The notes under the pieces: generated by a model
What the model was told of the DNA's origin: nothing
Seen by the model: the letters and a program-made list of their open reading frames with translations, nothing else
Databases searched by the model: none
Program-made: the position numbers and the translations under genes
Assembly (NCBI RefSeq): GCF_000756665.1
Contig: NZ_ARXV01000017.1
Coordinates: 21,717 to 85,716, forward strand
Length of the DNA: 64,000 nt
Direction of reading: 5' to 3'
Origin: Alcanivorax nanhaiticus
GTDB lineage: Bacteria; Pseudomonadota; Gammaproteobacteria; Pseudomonadales; Alcanivoracaceae
In this document: piece after piece, positions 28,205-37,441 of the stretch
Numbering within the stretch: the first letter of the stretch is position 1
How the letters are laid out: each line of letters starts with the position of its first letter

Positions 28205-28273
28205 CAATGGTCCATCCGTATGACCGTAACAGGGCTGCAAAATGACAGGTGCTGCTCTGTGACTTAATTCACA

Positions 28274-28287
28274 TTCTCATTTGAGAA
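28274..28287. promoter_or_regulatory. 14-bp palindrome TTCTCATTTGAGAA
   Basis: A perfect palindrome about 70 bases upstream of the wbpM start and next to its likely -10 box. Size and position suit a dimeric regulator site. No regulator can be named. Confidence 0.4.
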
Positions 28288-28290
28288 CGC

Positions 28291-28318
28291 ATTATAGGGA
28301 ATCCTGCCTATAATCCAA
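28291..28318 (-). promoter_or_regulatory. Probable promoter of wbpM inside an inverted repeat
   Basis: On the minus strand TTGGAT (28318-28313) is followed after 16 bases by TATAAT (28296-28291), about 90 bases before the wbpM start. The -10 is part of a perfect inverted repeat, ATTATAGG-N8-CCTATAAT (28291-28314), which also puts a TATAAT on the plus strand. Confidence 0.6.
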
Positions 28319-28450
28319 TCCACAAGTGACATTTGAATGTCATTCGAGGGCTTTGAACTCTACGGGATTGAAGCCCATCTTGGGAGCCCAAACTGTGTCA
28401 TCCGGCACATTGAAGAGATCATTTTTCGTTCTATTACATTGCCAGCACTG

Positions 28451-28538
28451 CCGTAGCAGCAGGCATTTGCTATGGACTCCGGGTACGACCGCGAACCGAT
28501 CGATGCCAAAGCATCGCGGCGGAACCGCCACTCCCACA
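28451..28538. repeat. Degenerate REP-type element
   Basis: The right end keeps CACTCCCACA and the core GCGGCGGAACCGCC; the left end is decayed. It lies between the beta-CASP gene and wbpM. Confidence 0.65.
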
Positions 28539-28551
28539 GGGGAAACAGAGG

Positions 28552-29985
28552 CTAGCCCTCAGGGCAGCACACACTCACCGGCCAGCCCCAGCGGCGATAT
28601 CGCGCCTCCAAGGCCTGCTTCAGACCGGCCTTGGCGGCCGGATCACCATGCACCACCCGAATCTCACTCGGCTTTTCCTGCATCCCCTCCACAAAATCCA
28701 GCAGATCCTGCTGGTCCCCATGGGCGGAATAGCCACTGATGGACGTCACCGGCATGGCGATCGAGTAACGCTGCCCCTCAAGCATCACCTCACCACCCTG
28801 CCCCTCCTGCTGAATCGCCCTGCCGGGAGTGCCCTGGGCCTGATACCCGACAAACAGCAGGTTATGCCGGGCATCATCCAACATGGCCTTTAAGTAATTC
28901 ATGATACGGCCACCGGCACACATACCGCTGGCTGCAATCACCACCGCAGGCCGGGCGCTCTCGGCAAGATGGCGCACCATACGCTGGTGGGCCTCATGAT
29001 CATCCACCGTCAGCAGCTGATCGAAATCGAACGGCTTGCGCCCCTCATCCAGTCGCTCCCGGGCCTCTGCATCCCAAAAGGCATCCAGTTCGCGATACAC
29101 CTGGGTAAACCGGCTCGCCAGCGGTGAATCGAGCACAATAGGCAGTTCGTCCCAGTCGAGATGAGCATTCATCCGTGCCGATTGATGGCGATGGATCAAG
29201 CCTTCCAGCTCATAAAGCAACTCTTGGGTACGGCCAATACTGAATGCCGGAATCAGCAAAGTACCCTTATCCTCCATGGCCCGCACCAACGCCCGCTCAA
29301 GCCGTGCCGAGCGCGCCGCCCTGCCCTCATGCAGGCGATCCCCGTAAGTGCTCTCAATCACCAGACAATCCGCCCGATACGGCGATTGGGCCGAACGAAG
29401 AATCGGGGCCAGTCGTGCCCCCAGATCCCCGGAAAACACCGTCACATGCCCCTGCGCATCCCGACAAGACACCGATGCCGAGCCCAGAATATGCCCAGCG
29501 GGCAGCAGCTGGATAAACACCTTATCGTCGCCCAGAGGCACCGCCGTCCAGGCCTCGTAAGGCACCGCCACCAACCGCTGTTTCAGCAGCGTCAAGAACG
29601 CCTCAACCTGGTCAGGCTGCCGGCTGATACCCAGCTTGAACGCATCCTCCAGCACAATAGGAAGCAGCCGTGCCGAAGGCTCACTGCAATACACCGGCCC
29701 CTCATACCCCGCCGCAAACAGCCACGGCAAACGGCCCACATGATCAATATGCACATGGGTGAGCACCACTGCCTGAATCCGGGAAATATCGAAATCAATA
29801 GAAAGGTCCGACGCCGACGCGCCGGAAGGGCCCACATCCCGGCCCTGAAACAGCCCACAGTCAATCAGTACCGAGGCAGACTCGCTCACCACCCACTCAT
29901 GGGCCGAGCCCGTTACCCCCTGCACTGCACCGTGGTGCACCACATAAGGAAAGCCCCCGTCCCGGGTCTCATCACGACAATCCAT
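28552..29985 (-). CDS. MBL-fold beta-CASP protein with RNA-specificity (RMMBL) motif
   Basis: A 477-aa metallo-beta-lactamase-fold hydrolase related to exonucleases and endonucleases that process RNA. Zinc ligands are LTHVHIDHVGRLP, PAGHILGSASV and FSGDLGA. ADCLVIESTYGDRLHE and LIPAFSIGRTQELLYEL lead into the beta-CASP insert. IAASGMCAGGRIMNYL and the C-terminal SISGYSAHGDQQDLLDFV with VVHGDPAAK are the CPSF-like motifs A-C. No KH domain is seen. AGAGGA precedes the ATG. It stands alone between REP-bearing gaps inside the sugar cluster, so a link to polysaccharide synthesis is not evident. Confidence 0.92.
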   Translation of the reverse strand: MDCRDETRDGGFPYVVHHGAVQGVTGSAHEWVVSESASVLIDCGLFQGRDVGPSGASASDLSIDFDISRIQAVVLTHVHIDHVGRLPWLFAAGYEGPVYCSEPSARLLPIVLEDAFKLGISRQPDQVEAFLTLLKQRLVAVPYEAWTAVPLGDDKVFIQLLPAGHILGSASVSCRDAQGHVTVFSGDLGARLAPILRSAQSPYRADCLVIESTYGDRLHEGRAARSARLERALVRAMEDKGTLLIPAFSIGRTQELLYELEGLIHRHQSARMNAHLDWDELPIVLDSPLASRFTQVYRELDAFWDAEARERLDEGRKPFDFDQLLTVDDHEAHQRMVRHLAESARPAVVIAASGMCAGGRIMNYLKAMLDDARHNLLFVGYQAQGTPGRAIQQEGQGGEVMLEGQRYSIAMPVTSISGYSAHGDQQDLLDFVEGMQEKPSEIRVVHGDPAAKAGLKQALEARYRRWGWPVSVCCPEG

Positions 29986-30317
29986 GTCGAATCCTCTAAA
30001 AATATCAGCTTCGAGCTACTAGCTTCGAGCTGCGAGAAAAGTCACCGAAGCACCCCGCGCCTCGTTAGAAGAGCTTACCCCCGAAAGTCACAGCGCGCCC
30101 CGTGGGAGCGACGGTTCCGTCGCGATTCCGGTCTTCTGTGGGAGCTCTCTGTGCTCGTCAGGGTATGCTTGCAAGCGAACACCAACCCCTTCGTCTGCAA
30201 GCAGACTCCCACAAAAAACCACCCTTGGACGCCGCCTGGGTTTAGCCTTTGAATTTCCTTGTAGCTTGTAACTCGTAACTCTTGCCCCTGGCTTTGACTT
30301 CCCTCGAAGCTCGCAGC
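29986..30317. repeat. Intergenic region with two AGCT-type arrays and REP fragments
   Basis: No gene was found. An AGCTTCGAGCTACTAGC array lies near 30009-30043, and a second one with GTAGCTTGTAACTCG and GAAGCTCGCAGCTC lies at about 30259-30333, running into the end of the aminotransferase gene. Between them are REP pieces: GTGGGAGCGACGGTTCCGTC from 30102 and CTGCAAGCAGACTCCCACA near 30210. The paired arrays resemble the borders of the S23 genes but no S23 remnant was recognised here. Confidence 0.65.
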
Positions 30318-31502
30318 TCAGAGCTCACAGCTGCCTTTCATCACCTTCTTCAGCGCATCACAGGTCTTCTCAATTTCATCCGCAGTCAGGGTTGGATGCA
30401 CCAAAAACATCAGCGACGATTCACCCAGCGCCTTCGCCACAGGCAAACGTTCCTCCGGCCCCAACCCTAGATCCGTGAACGCTTTCTCCAGATACACCTC
30501 AGAACAGGAACCAGAAAAACACGGCACGCCTTCTGCCACCATGGCATTCATGATCCGGTCGCGCACCGCAGCTACATCACCTTCAACCGTTTGCTCGTCC
30601 ACAAATACATAGCACTTGTAGCCAGCATGGCCGATATCGGCGGGGACCTCCGGCACTCTCAAGCCAGACAGAGACGCCGCTGTGTCCCAAATCGCCTGAC
30701 AATTCGCCTGGCGCGCCGCCGTCCAGTCCGCCATCCGCTGCAACTGAATCCGGCCAATAGCCGACTGCATCTCTGTGAGCCGCCAGTTCGTACCCACCGA
30801 CTCATGCAGCCAGCGAAACCCCGGCGGATGTTCACGCTCATACACCGCATCCCAGCTCTTGCCGTGATCCTTGAAGCTCCACATGCGCGACCACAGCTCA
30901 CGATCATTACAGGTGACCATGCCACCCTCACCGCCGGTGCTCATGATCTTGTCCTGACAGAAAGACCAGCAGCCCACATGCCCAAGGCCACCCACCGGCT
31001 TACCCTTGTAAGTTGCCCCGTGAGCCTGCGCGCAGTCCTCAATCACAAACAGCCCGTGCTGTTCGGCCAGCGCCATCATGCCATCCATGTCACAAGGCCA
31101 ACCGGCCAAGTGCACACACACAATCGCCTTGGTGTTCGGGGTAATCACCGCAGCAACGGTGTCAGGAGTAATGTTCTGGGTCTCCGCATCCACATCAGCA
31201 AACACCGGCGTAGCACCGGCATTAATCACTGACGTGGCTGACGCCAGGAAAGTACGCGGCGTCACCACCACTTCATCGCCAGCGCCAATACCCAACCCCT
31301 GCAGGGCCAGATCCAGCGCCAAAGTGCCGTTGGCCACCGCAATGGCATACTCGGTACCGGCAAAGGCCGCAAATTCGCGTTCGAATTCACGCCCTTCCTG
31401 GCCAGTCCAGTAATTCACCTTGCTGGAAAGCAGCACACGAGAAACCGCATCGGCTTCTTCCCTGGTAAAGGAAGGCCAAGGAGAAAAAGGGCCATTAAGC
31501 AT
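30318..31502 (-). CDS. pglE: UDP-4-keto-sugar aminotransferase (PglE-like)
   Basis: A DegT/DnrJ/EryC1 PLP aminotransferase of 394 aa, proposed to aminate the 4-keto product of the WbpM-type dehydratase. VANGTLALDLALQGLGIGAG and VTPRTFLASATSVINAGA bind cofactor, FVIEDCAQAHGA contains the PLP Asp, and SFCQDKIMSTGGEGGM holds the Schiff-base Lys. GTNWRLTEMQSAIGRIQL is the typical dimer-interface motif. GAGG six bases before the ATG is a good ribosome binding site. It is followed upstream by pglD- and pglC-like genes, which makes the bacillosamine-type role likely; other 4-amino sugars remain possible. Confidence 0.88.
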   Translation of the reverse strand: MLNGPFSPWPSFTREEADAVSRVLLSSKVNYWTGQEGREFEREFAAFAGTEYAIAVANGTLALDLALQGLGIGAGDEVVVTPRTFLASATSVINAGATPVFADVDAETQNITPDTVAAVITPNTKAIVCVHLAGWPCDMDGMMALAEQHGLFVIEDCAQAHGATYKGKPVGGLGHVGCWSFCQDKIMSTGGEGGMVTCNDRELWSRMWSFKDHGKSWDAVYEREHPPGFRWLHESVGTNWRLTEMQSAIGRIQLQRMADWTAARQANCQAIWDTAASLSGLRVPEVPADIGHAGYKCYVFVDEQTVEGDVAAVRDRIMNAMVAEGVPCFSGSCSEVYLEKAFTDLGLGPEERLPVAKALGESSLMFLVHPTLTADEIEKTCDALKKVMKGSCEL

Positions 31503-31523
31503 GAGAAACCTCAGAAAAAACCA

Positions 31524-32141
31524 TTATTTCGACCTCGCTGGTGTGCCCAACACAGTCAGTCCATCAGGAACATCAGACACTACCGTGGCGCCGGCTCCTA
31601 CCGTCACCCCACGCCCAATATGAATGCCCTGTTTTACTTGGCTACCAATGCCCACCCAACAGTGCTCACCCACACTGACTGATCCGGCAAGTGCGGAACC
31701 CGGACATATATGGCTGTAAGCACCGACAGTGCAGTCATGATCTATCCCCGCCAGGGTATTAACAATTACCCCGCGCTCCAGGGTGCAATCCACATTGACT
31801 ACAGCCCCCGCAACTACAAGCACACCGGGTTCAAAAACCGTGTACTGACTGACCGTGGCGGCTGGATCAACCAGCGATACCAGCGGCAATCCGCGATCCA
31901 GAAGCCATTCACACCACAGCTGTCGCGCCGGGCCATGGCCGATAGCCACGAAATAGCCATCGCAATCATGCCTATGGGACTCTTCCGGCGCGGCAATGAT
32001 GGGCCAATGAGCATGTCGCACCTCACCCTCGACAAAACGCGAATCAAAGAACAGCACTTCAGACCAGCCCGCCCGCTCTGCGGTATCGGCAACAACCTTG
32101 CCATGGCCACCAGCACCGATAATTCCAAGTCTCCGACTCAT
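31524..32141 (-). CDS. pglD: Sugar N-/O-acetyltransferase (PglD/NeuD family)
   Basis: A 205-aa enzyme with a short N-terminal nucleotide-sugar-binding Rossmann part (LGIIGAGGHGKVVADTAE) and a C-terminal left-handed beta-helix from about residue 90. The catalytic His lies in NTLAGIDHDCTVG. VGAYSHICPGSALAGSVSVG and GRGVTVGAGATVVSDV are the hexapeptide coils. PglD acetylates the 4-amino group of UDP-4-amino-sugars to give UDP-2,4-diacetamido-trideoxy-hexose. The 4-base overlap with the pglC-like gene supports a shared pathway. Confidence 0.9.
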   Translation of the reverse strand: MSRRLGIIGAGGHGKVVADTAERAGWSEVLFFDSRFVEGEVRHAHWPIIAAPEESHRHDCDGYFVAIGHGPARQLWCEWLLDRGLPLVSLVDPAATVSQYTVFEPGVLVVAGAVVNVDCTLERGVIVNTLAGIDHDCTVGAYSHICPGSALAGSVSVGEHCWVGIGSQVKQGIHIGRGVTVGAGATVVSDVPDGLTVLGTPARSK

Positions 32142-32734
32142 CGCTGGCCGCTACCTGTAAATTTCGTCATGGTCGCCTCACCCTTCTGGCTGATACCATC
32201 GCGCTTTAGCACTTTCCATACCGTCAGAAACAAAATTTTGATATCCAGCCACAAGGTACGGTTTTCCACATACCACACATCCAGATCGAATTTTTCATCC
32301 CACGACAAAGCATTACGACCATTGATCTGCGCCCAACCCGTAATCCCCGGCCGGACCTCATGGCGGCGAGCCTGGTGAGTAGAATACAAAGGAAGATATT
32401 CCATCAACAAAGGGCGCGGCCCCACCAGACTCATATCGCCAACCAGCACGTTCCAAAGTTCAGGAAGTTCATCCAGGCTGGTGGAGCGCAGGAACTGGCC
32501 AATGCCGGTAAGGCGCTGCGCATCAGGCAGCAGTTCACCATTGGCATCACGCTCATCCGTCATAGTTCGGAACTTGACCATTTCAAAAGGGGCGCCATCT
32601 TTGCCAGGACGCACCTGACGGAAACAAACTGGCGCCCCGTGCTTGATACGCACTAAAAGCACAAGCAGCAGAATAACCGGGGCCAACAGCAAAAGCCCCA
32701 GCACGCTCCCACAGATATCGACTAACCGCTTCAT
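32138..32734 (-). CDS. pglC: Phosphoglycosyl transferase, short form (PglC-like)
   Basis: A 198-aa monotopic membrane enzyme that moves a sugar-1-phosphate from UDP-sugar to undecaprenyl phosphate. MKRLVDICGSVLGLLLLAPV starts the single re-entrant helix. MVKFRTMTDERD, STSLDELPELWNVLVGDMSLVGPRP and RPGITGWAQINGRN are catalytic and substrate motifs, with the Asp-Glu pair in LDELPE. Unlike the enzyme at 932-2248 it has no N-terminal membrane domain. It is the natural acceptor of the UDP-diacetamido-sugar made by the genes around it, and overlaps neighbours by 4 bases on each side. Confidence 0.93.
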   Translation of the reverse strand: MKRLVDICGSVLGLLLLAPVILLLVLLVRIKHGAPVCFRQVRPGKDGAPFEMVKFRTMTDERDANGELLPDAQRLTGIGQFLRSTSLDELPELWNVLVGDMSLVGPRPLLMEYLPLYSTHQARRHEVRPGITGWAQINGRNALSWDEKFDLDVWYVENRTLWLDIKILFLTVWKVLKRDGISQKGEATMTKFTGSGQR

Positions 32735-33861
32735 GAAATTCCCATTTCCTTGAGCATTACCGCGTTAACCTTGTGGACATCATACTTTTCTTCAGCAATT
32801 TCACGGGAGCGCTTCCCCATAGCCACAACCCGCAATGGAGATTCGATCATCGATATCATGGCATCAGCAAGAGCCGGAGCATTCTGAACCGGCACCAGAA
32901 AACCATTATCACCATCGACAACGGTTTCCCGGCATCCCGGTGCATCCGTAGTAATCACAGCCCTGCCCATAGCCATAGCTTCAAGAACCGTTCGAGGGGT
33001 GCCTTCGCGGTATGAAGGCAGTACATAAACGCTACTCTGAGCAATCGCGGGCCTGACATCAGAAAGCTTGCCAAGAAATTCCAAGGTTCCATTTTCTACC
33101 CAGGAATCAAGCTCCGATTTCTTGATCGCATCCGGATTATCATCAATCCAACCAACCAGGAGAAACTTTGCCTCTGGATGAATGCTTCGCACATGCTCTG
33201 CAGCGGCAGCATACTCCCTGACACCTTTATCTCCCAACAAACGGGCAATTAACAAAAAAACGGGACGCTGCGGCAATGGAGTCACGCAGTATTCACTAAC
33301 ATCAACACCGGAGCCATTAACTACGCAGGAGGGGACAGACTTATCAAGTAAATTTCGGTCCCTAAAAAGAGCCTCATCATCAGGATTCTGAAAAAAAACA
33401 ATACACGATTTGGCCAAAGAAAAACGATACAAAGACTGAATAAATAAGCGCAAGATACGCCGCAACCCTGAAGGAGATCCAATAAACGCGTACCCTAAAC
33501 CGGTAATTAGGGAGTAACGCCTTTGAGCACCTACAAACCACGCCGCCAAAGTTCCGTAAATTACAGGCTTAACAGTATATGCCAGAACATACTCAGATTT
33601 TGTTTTTTTAATAACCCGACACAACATTAATATTGAGCACAGATCCTTCAGAGGATTTATTCCCGTTCGGCTCATGGGAATATTATGAACGCTCACCCCC
33701 ATTGAAATAAGCTTTTTATCGACAAGGGAATCACACGAAATTCCAGGTGCCGCTGCATGAACCTCGTAGCCCAAATCGAGAATTTCTTGAATCAGATCTC
33801 GGCGAAACCCTATTAATGAGTCAGGATAACTAGCAATAATTAAAAATCTTTTTTTTACCAT
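32731..33861 (-). CDS. Family 4 glycosyltransferase
   Basis: A 376-aa GT-B retaining glycosyltransferase. The N-terminal domain begins KKRFLIIASYPDSLIGFRRDL; GLGYAFIGSPSGLRR is the linker region. The C-terminal donor domain has RPVFLLIARLLGDKGVREYA, LPSYREGTPRTVLEAMAMGR and ITTDAPGCRE, with the E-x7-E motif in REGTPRTVLE. Such enzymes act second after PglC-type initiators (PglA-like), adding HexNAc to the lipid-linked sugar. It overlaps the pglC gene by 4 bases. Donor is unknown. Confidence 0.9.
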   Translation of the reverse strand: MVKKRFLIIASYPDSLIGFRRDLIQEILDLGYEVHAAAPGISCDSLVDKKLISMGVSVHNIPMSRTGINPLKDLCSILMLCRVIKKTKSEYVLAYTVKPVIYGTLAAWFVGAQRRYSLITGLGYAFIGSPSGLRRILRLFIQSLYRFSLAKSCIVFFQNPDDEALFRDRNLLDKSVPSCVVNGSGVDVSEYCVTPLPQRPVFLLIARLLGDKGVREYAAAAEHVRSIHPEAKFLLVGWIDDNPDAIKKSELDSWVENGTLEFLGKLSDVRPAIAQSSVYVLPSYREGTPRTVLEAMAMGRAVITTDAPGCRETVVDGDNGFLVPVQNAPALADAMISMIESPLRVVAMGKRSREIAEEKYDVHKVNAVMLKEMGIS

Positions 33862-33919
33862 GATACCGTCAAGACTCAGAAAATATCAGAAACAATAAAT
33901 TTAAGCAGCCGAACCAGTA

Positions 33920-35095
33920 TCATCGCGCAACCCTCTCTACACTAAAGTATTTTGATATTGCCATGGATACTGCGAGAAGCAGCCAAAACATCACAAATCT
34001 TGTGCCATTATGGGTAATACCATACAGCATAGACGGCCCAGTTATACAAAAAAGACCCAACCAGCCAAAAGCTCTATAAACACGAAGAAACCATAAACAC
34101 AAGAAAGACAAAAAAACCAAAAACCCTAAAAAACCATAACTATTAAAAACACTACCAAGGGTTGAGTGAACCTCATGACCAACAATTTGATAAACCTGAT
34201 GTGCGCCATGTCCAAAGAAAATCTCAAAGAACCCGCTATCCGCAAAAGCAAAATACCCTCTTGCCGAGAGCGAACTATCGCTTTCTTCGGCCATCCCTTG
34301 GATTCTATTAACAAACACAAAGTCCCGTCCGTCACCAGCGTTAAAAAGAACAGCAATAACGGCCACCAGGACAGCAACAAGAATCAGCCATAGAAAAATC
34401 ACACTTAGTGTTTTTCCGCTCCCGTAAGAAGACTTATCAAAAGGTTTTATGGCTATTATTACGACAGCAAAGTTAGATATCATTGCCGCTTTTGACAAAG
34501 ACACTATAGAAAAAAACATCGCCACCATAAAAAAAATCACCGCCTGCCAATATTTCAAAAAACCTGCACGGTAAAAAAGATACCCGAAAGACAGAACACA
34601 AACGGAAAAATAGCCCAATTGATTAGGATTATTGAATGATCCAACCCCCCTGCCATAACCATCACCGACCTGAATCGAAAACCCTTTAGTTAAAACAGTA
34701 AAAAGGGCTATAAAGGAGGCCAAAACAACACCGAATAACACGGCGCTCACGCCGTAGTCTCTCACGTATCTCTGAATAGCCAGATAAAAAAGCAGATTAT
34801 ACAAATAAAACAAACCATTAATCATATACAGGGCATCATAACCAGCAATAGAGTACCCCCCCTCAACCAAAAAAACGTAAATAACAAAAATCGCAAAAAA
34901 CGCAAAATCTGAGTCAGCCCTAAACCCAAAGGAGAAAAGTGTCAGCAAAAAGAAGGCTGCAAGAAAAAAATGGGAAGGCTGCATACCACCTGAGGCGAAC
35001 AGGTACACGGGAAGAAGAGTTACCCCCAAAAAAAGGAAAACCCCTTGCAACCCTCCCCCTCTAGATTCAGACTCTCTCAAAATCACCACAACCAC
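33920..35095 (-). CDS. wzy: Wzy/O-antigen ligase-type membrane protein
   Basis: A 391-aa polytopic protein with about 10-12 hydrophobic segments and a large periplasmic loop (about residues 255-315). The motif GRGVGSFNNPNQLGYF and the following SLSKAA are common in the Wzy_C/O-antigen ligase superfamily, and HGAHQVYQIVGHEVHSTLGS supplies the loop histidines. In a Wzx/Wzy cluster it most likely polymerises repeat units; a ligase role is possible. Base composition is clearly AT-rich compared with neighbours, as is common for polymerase genes. The GTG start at 35095 overlaps the upstream glycosyltransferase by 29 bases; a later TTG after GGGGGAGGG is an alternative. Confidence 0.8.
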   Translation of the reverse strand: MVVVILRESESRGGGLQGVFLFLGVTLLPVYLFASGGMQPSHFFLAAFFLLTLFSFGFRADSDFAFFAIFVIYVFLVEGGYSIAGYDALYMINGLFYLYNLLFYLAIQRYVRDYGVSAVLFGVVLASFIALFTVLTKGFSIQVGDGYGRGVGSFNNPNQLGYFSVCVLSFGYLFYRAGFLKYWQAVIFFMVAMFFSIVSLSKAAMISNFAVVIIAIKPFDKSSYGSGKTLSVIFLWLILVAVLVAVIAVLFNAGDGRDFVFVNRIQGMAEESDSSLSARGYFAFADSGFFEIFFGHGAHQVYQIVGHEVHSTLGSVFNSYGFLGFLVFLSFLCLWFLRVYRAFGWLGLFCITGPSMLYGITHNGTRFVMFWLLLAVSMAISKYFSVERVAR

Positions 35096-36362
35096 TCATT
35101 TCATGCTCGATTAAAGATAGCAAATCTTTTGATTGGCGAGTTCGGGAATACCTCATCACTGCGTCTTTAACTGGGTGGTAGCAGCTATACATTCCCTCCC
35201 CCGAAATACTATCCGCAATAACTGCCTCTAGTTCGGGGTACTCCTCAGGACCAAAGACTTTCCCAACGCCAGTTTCTGAGAGAACTTTACCAATCTCAAA
35301 TTCCGGCCTACTTCCTACACAAATTATTGGTTTGCCAGCCACCATATACTCAAATACTTTTCCGGTCAGAACCCCCCTAGCCTCCTCCTTGGAACTTTCT
35401 AAAAGCAGCAGAAGGTCAGCTTGACGCTGAGCAAAGACAGACTCCTCCCGTGAAACATGCCCCATTACTCTAATGTAAGGCGCGTATTTTTCTTGCTTAA
35501 TCAATCGCCTAGCCAAATCCACCCTAGAGCCATAAAAGTCAACAGTTATATCTCCTCGCCGAATAAGGTTTTGACTTTCGAGATTCACCAGAGCATTAAG
35601 CAGAGGAACAGGGTCTCTATGCCCTTCGTAAAGCATGCCTGTATGAACGATCCGAAACGGACACGAGGGTTTTGATTTATCTTTTGAAATTAATAAATCA
35701 ACCTCGCCTTCATCGATATCAAAGCCGTTCGGAAAGCAAAAAGTCTTGACGTTTAGCCTTGTTGATAAGGTATTAACCATATCCTGAGAAACGGCTGTAA
35801 TCATATCAGCATGACGCCCAACAGTTTCTTTCTCAACAATTTCATCAGATGAACCTTCAGCTGAAAGGTGCGATGACGTCCACAAGTCTCTATAATCCGC
35901 GACCCAAAAAACTTTTTTATTCTGCTTTTTTATATCATTCGCGATCAGGTGTGACGAAGAAGGACCAAATGTACTTACTACGATATCTAGATCGTTCGCT
36001 ATAGATCTTGCATACGCTCTAGCTTCTACGCGCCAGGAACGCCGGGGATCGCTGATCGTAGTCAATCGCCCTCTCAATAATGATCTAAGTTTTTTCGCCA
36101 CCCTCCTTAAATAACCAAATTTCATAAAAAAAGAAATTAGGCCAATATTGGAATTCGGGGACACTTCAACAACTTCCACGTCTGGCAATAAGGGAAGGTG
36201 CAAGTCTAACGGCTCATCAAATGACTGTTTTTTTGCTGTAATAACAGTGACCTTCGCTCCCTGCTCACTCCAGGTTTTAGCCCAAGAGTAAGGCCTATGC
36301 GTTCCAATGGCATTACGTGGTGGCCAGTTATATGTAATTATAGCTACTTTCTTTTTAATCAT
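35067..36362 (-). CDS. GT-B glycosyltransferase (family 4-like)
   Basis: A 431-aa glycosyltransferase with an N-terminal acceptor domain (KKVAIITYNWPPRNAIGTHR) and a C-terminal donor domain with FRIVHTGMLYEGHRDP and VFEYMVAGKPIICVG. The region VVSTFGPSSSHLIA and ADYRDLWTS resemble WbuB-like enzymes. The start codon overlaps the stop of the epimerase gene by one base (TAATG), which suggests translational coupling. It is AT-richer than the core genes. It probably adds one sugar to the repeat unit; the donor is not known. Confidence 0.88.
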   Translation of the reverse strand: MIKKKVAIITYNWPPRNAIGTHRPYSWAKTWSEQGAKVTVITAKKQSFDEPLDLHLPLLPDVEVVEVSPNSNIGLISFFMKFGYLRRVAKKLRSLLRGRLTTISDPRRSWRVEARAYARSIANDLDIVVSTFGPSSSHLIANDIKKQNKKVFWVADYRDLWTSSHLSAEGSSDEIVEKETVGRHADMITAVSQDMVNTLSTRLNVKTFCFPNGFDIDEGEVDLLISKDKSKPSCPFRIVHTGMLYEGHRDPVPLLNALVNLESQNLIRRGDITVDFYGSRVDLARRLIKQEKYAPYIRVMGHVSREESVFAQRQADLLLLLESSKEEARGVLTGKVFEYMVAGKPIICVGSRPEFEIGKVLSETGVGKVFGPEEYPELEAVIADSISGEGMYSCYHPVKDAVMRYSRTRQSKDLLSLIEHEMSGCGDFERV

Positions 36363-37420
36363 TATCTCACCAGAGAGACTACGTTGAATGCTGAATCCCC
36401 ATTTCCATAAAGGTCAAATACCGACCCTGGCGTTTCAAAGCCCCTCAAGCTATTTTCAATTAGTAGGGAGTCAGCACCAACAAGACGATTCCAGCCAGCC
36501 TCGACTAGCTCAACCCATTCGGTTTCATCACGGAGAGTTACACATGGTTTTTGAAAGAAATAGGCTTCCTTTTGAACCCCTCCTGAATCCGTAGCAACGA
36601 TAGCGCAGTTTTTCTCCAGCCATACCATTTCAAGATAGCCAACAGGGTCAATCACTGTGACATTTTCAGGGAAAGAAAGGCCAAAACCGGATATTTTCGC
36701 TCGGGTTCTCGGGTGAAGTGGTAATATCACAGGCTTGGCACATCTGGCCAAGCCATTGAGGATACCTTCCAGGCGGGCCGGATGATCGGTATTCTCCGCT
36801 CTATGGATCGTGCAGAGCACAAAACCTTCAGGGTTACCGAAGTTTTCATCGATCGAATCCGGCTTTTTAGCCATCTCCTTATAAAAGAGCGTAGCGTCAT
36901 ACATCACATCACCAGCCAAGCTGATCTTTTTCTCTTCCACGCCTTCTCGAATTAAATTCTGTTTAGCAGTGCTGGTTGGAGCAAAAAGAAGCGTAGAAAC
37001 ATGATCAGTCAAAACCCTGTTAATTTCTTCTGGCATTTTCCTGTTAAAGCTACGTAATCCGGCCTCGACGTGGGCAACCGGGATATGCAATTTTGAAGCA
37101 GCAAGAGCGCCGGCAAGGGTACTGTCGGTATCACCGTATACCAGCACCCAATCAGGAGATTCGGAGATCATTAAATCCTCAATTTTCTCCAGCATCCGCC
37201 CTGTATTCTGACCATGAGTGCCACCACCGATGCCTAGATTATAATCTGGTTTGGGAATATCCAGCTCTTCAAAAAAAACTTCAGACATGTTTGCATCATA
37301 ATGCTGGCCTGTATGCACAATCACTTCCTGGACATCCGGCCTATGGTTCCTGAATGCACGAGAAACCACTGCTGCTTTAATAAACTGTGGCCGCGCACCA
37401 ATAACGGTCATCACTTTCAT
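36362..37420 (-). CDS. wbpI: Non-hydrolysing UDP-amino-sugar 2-epimerase (WbpI/WecB family)
   Basis: A 352-aa GT-B-fold epimerase that inverts C2 of UDP-GlcNAc-type sugars. MKVMTVIGARPQFIKAAVVS, VIVHTGQHYDANMSEVFF, VYGDTDSTLAGALAA, VAHVEAGLRSFNRKMPEEIN and TDSGGVQKEAYFF are the diagnostic motifs. WecB proper would make UDP-ManNAc. Because wbpO/A, wbpB, wbpE and wbpD homologues lie in the same operon, the better prediction is WbpI activity: UDP-GlcNAc(3NAc)A to UDP-ManNAc(3NAc)A. The two activities cannot be separated by reading alone. Confidence 0.9.
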   Translation of the reverse strand: MKVMTVIGARPQFIKAAVVSRAFRNHRPDVQEVIVHTGQHYDANMSEVFFEELDIPKPDYNLGIGGGTHGQNTGRMLEKIEDLMISESPDWVLVYGDTDSTLAGALAASKLHIPVAHVEAGLRSFNRKMPEEINRVLTDHVSTLLFAPTSTAKQNLIREGVEEKKISLAGDVMYDATLFYKEMAKKPDSIDENFGNPEGFVLCTIHRAENTDHPARLEGILNGLARCAKPVILPLHPRTRAKISGFGLSFPENVTVIDPVGYLEMVWLEKNCAIVATDSGGVQKEAYFFQKPCVTLRDETEWVELVEAGWNRLVGADSLLIENSLRGFETPGSVFDLYGNGDSAFNVVSLVR

Positions 37421-37441
37421 AGAATATTTCCTGTTAAACTC

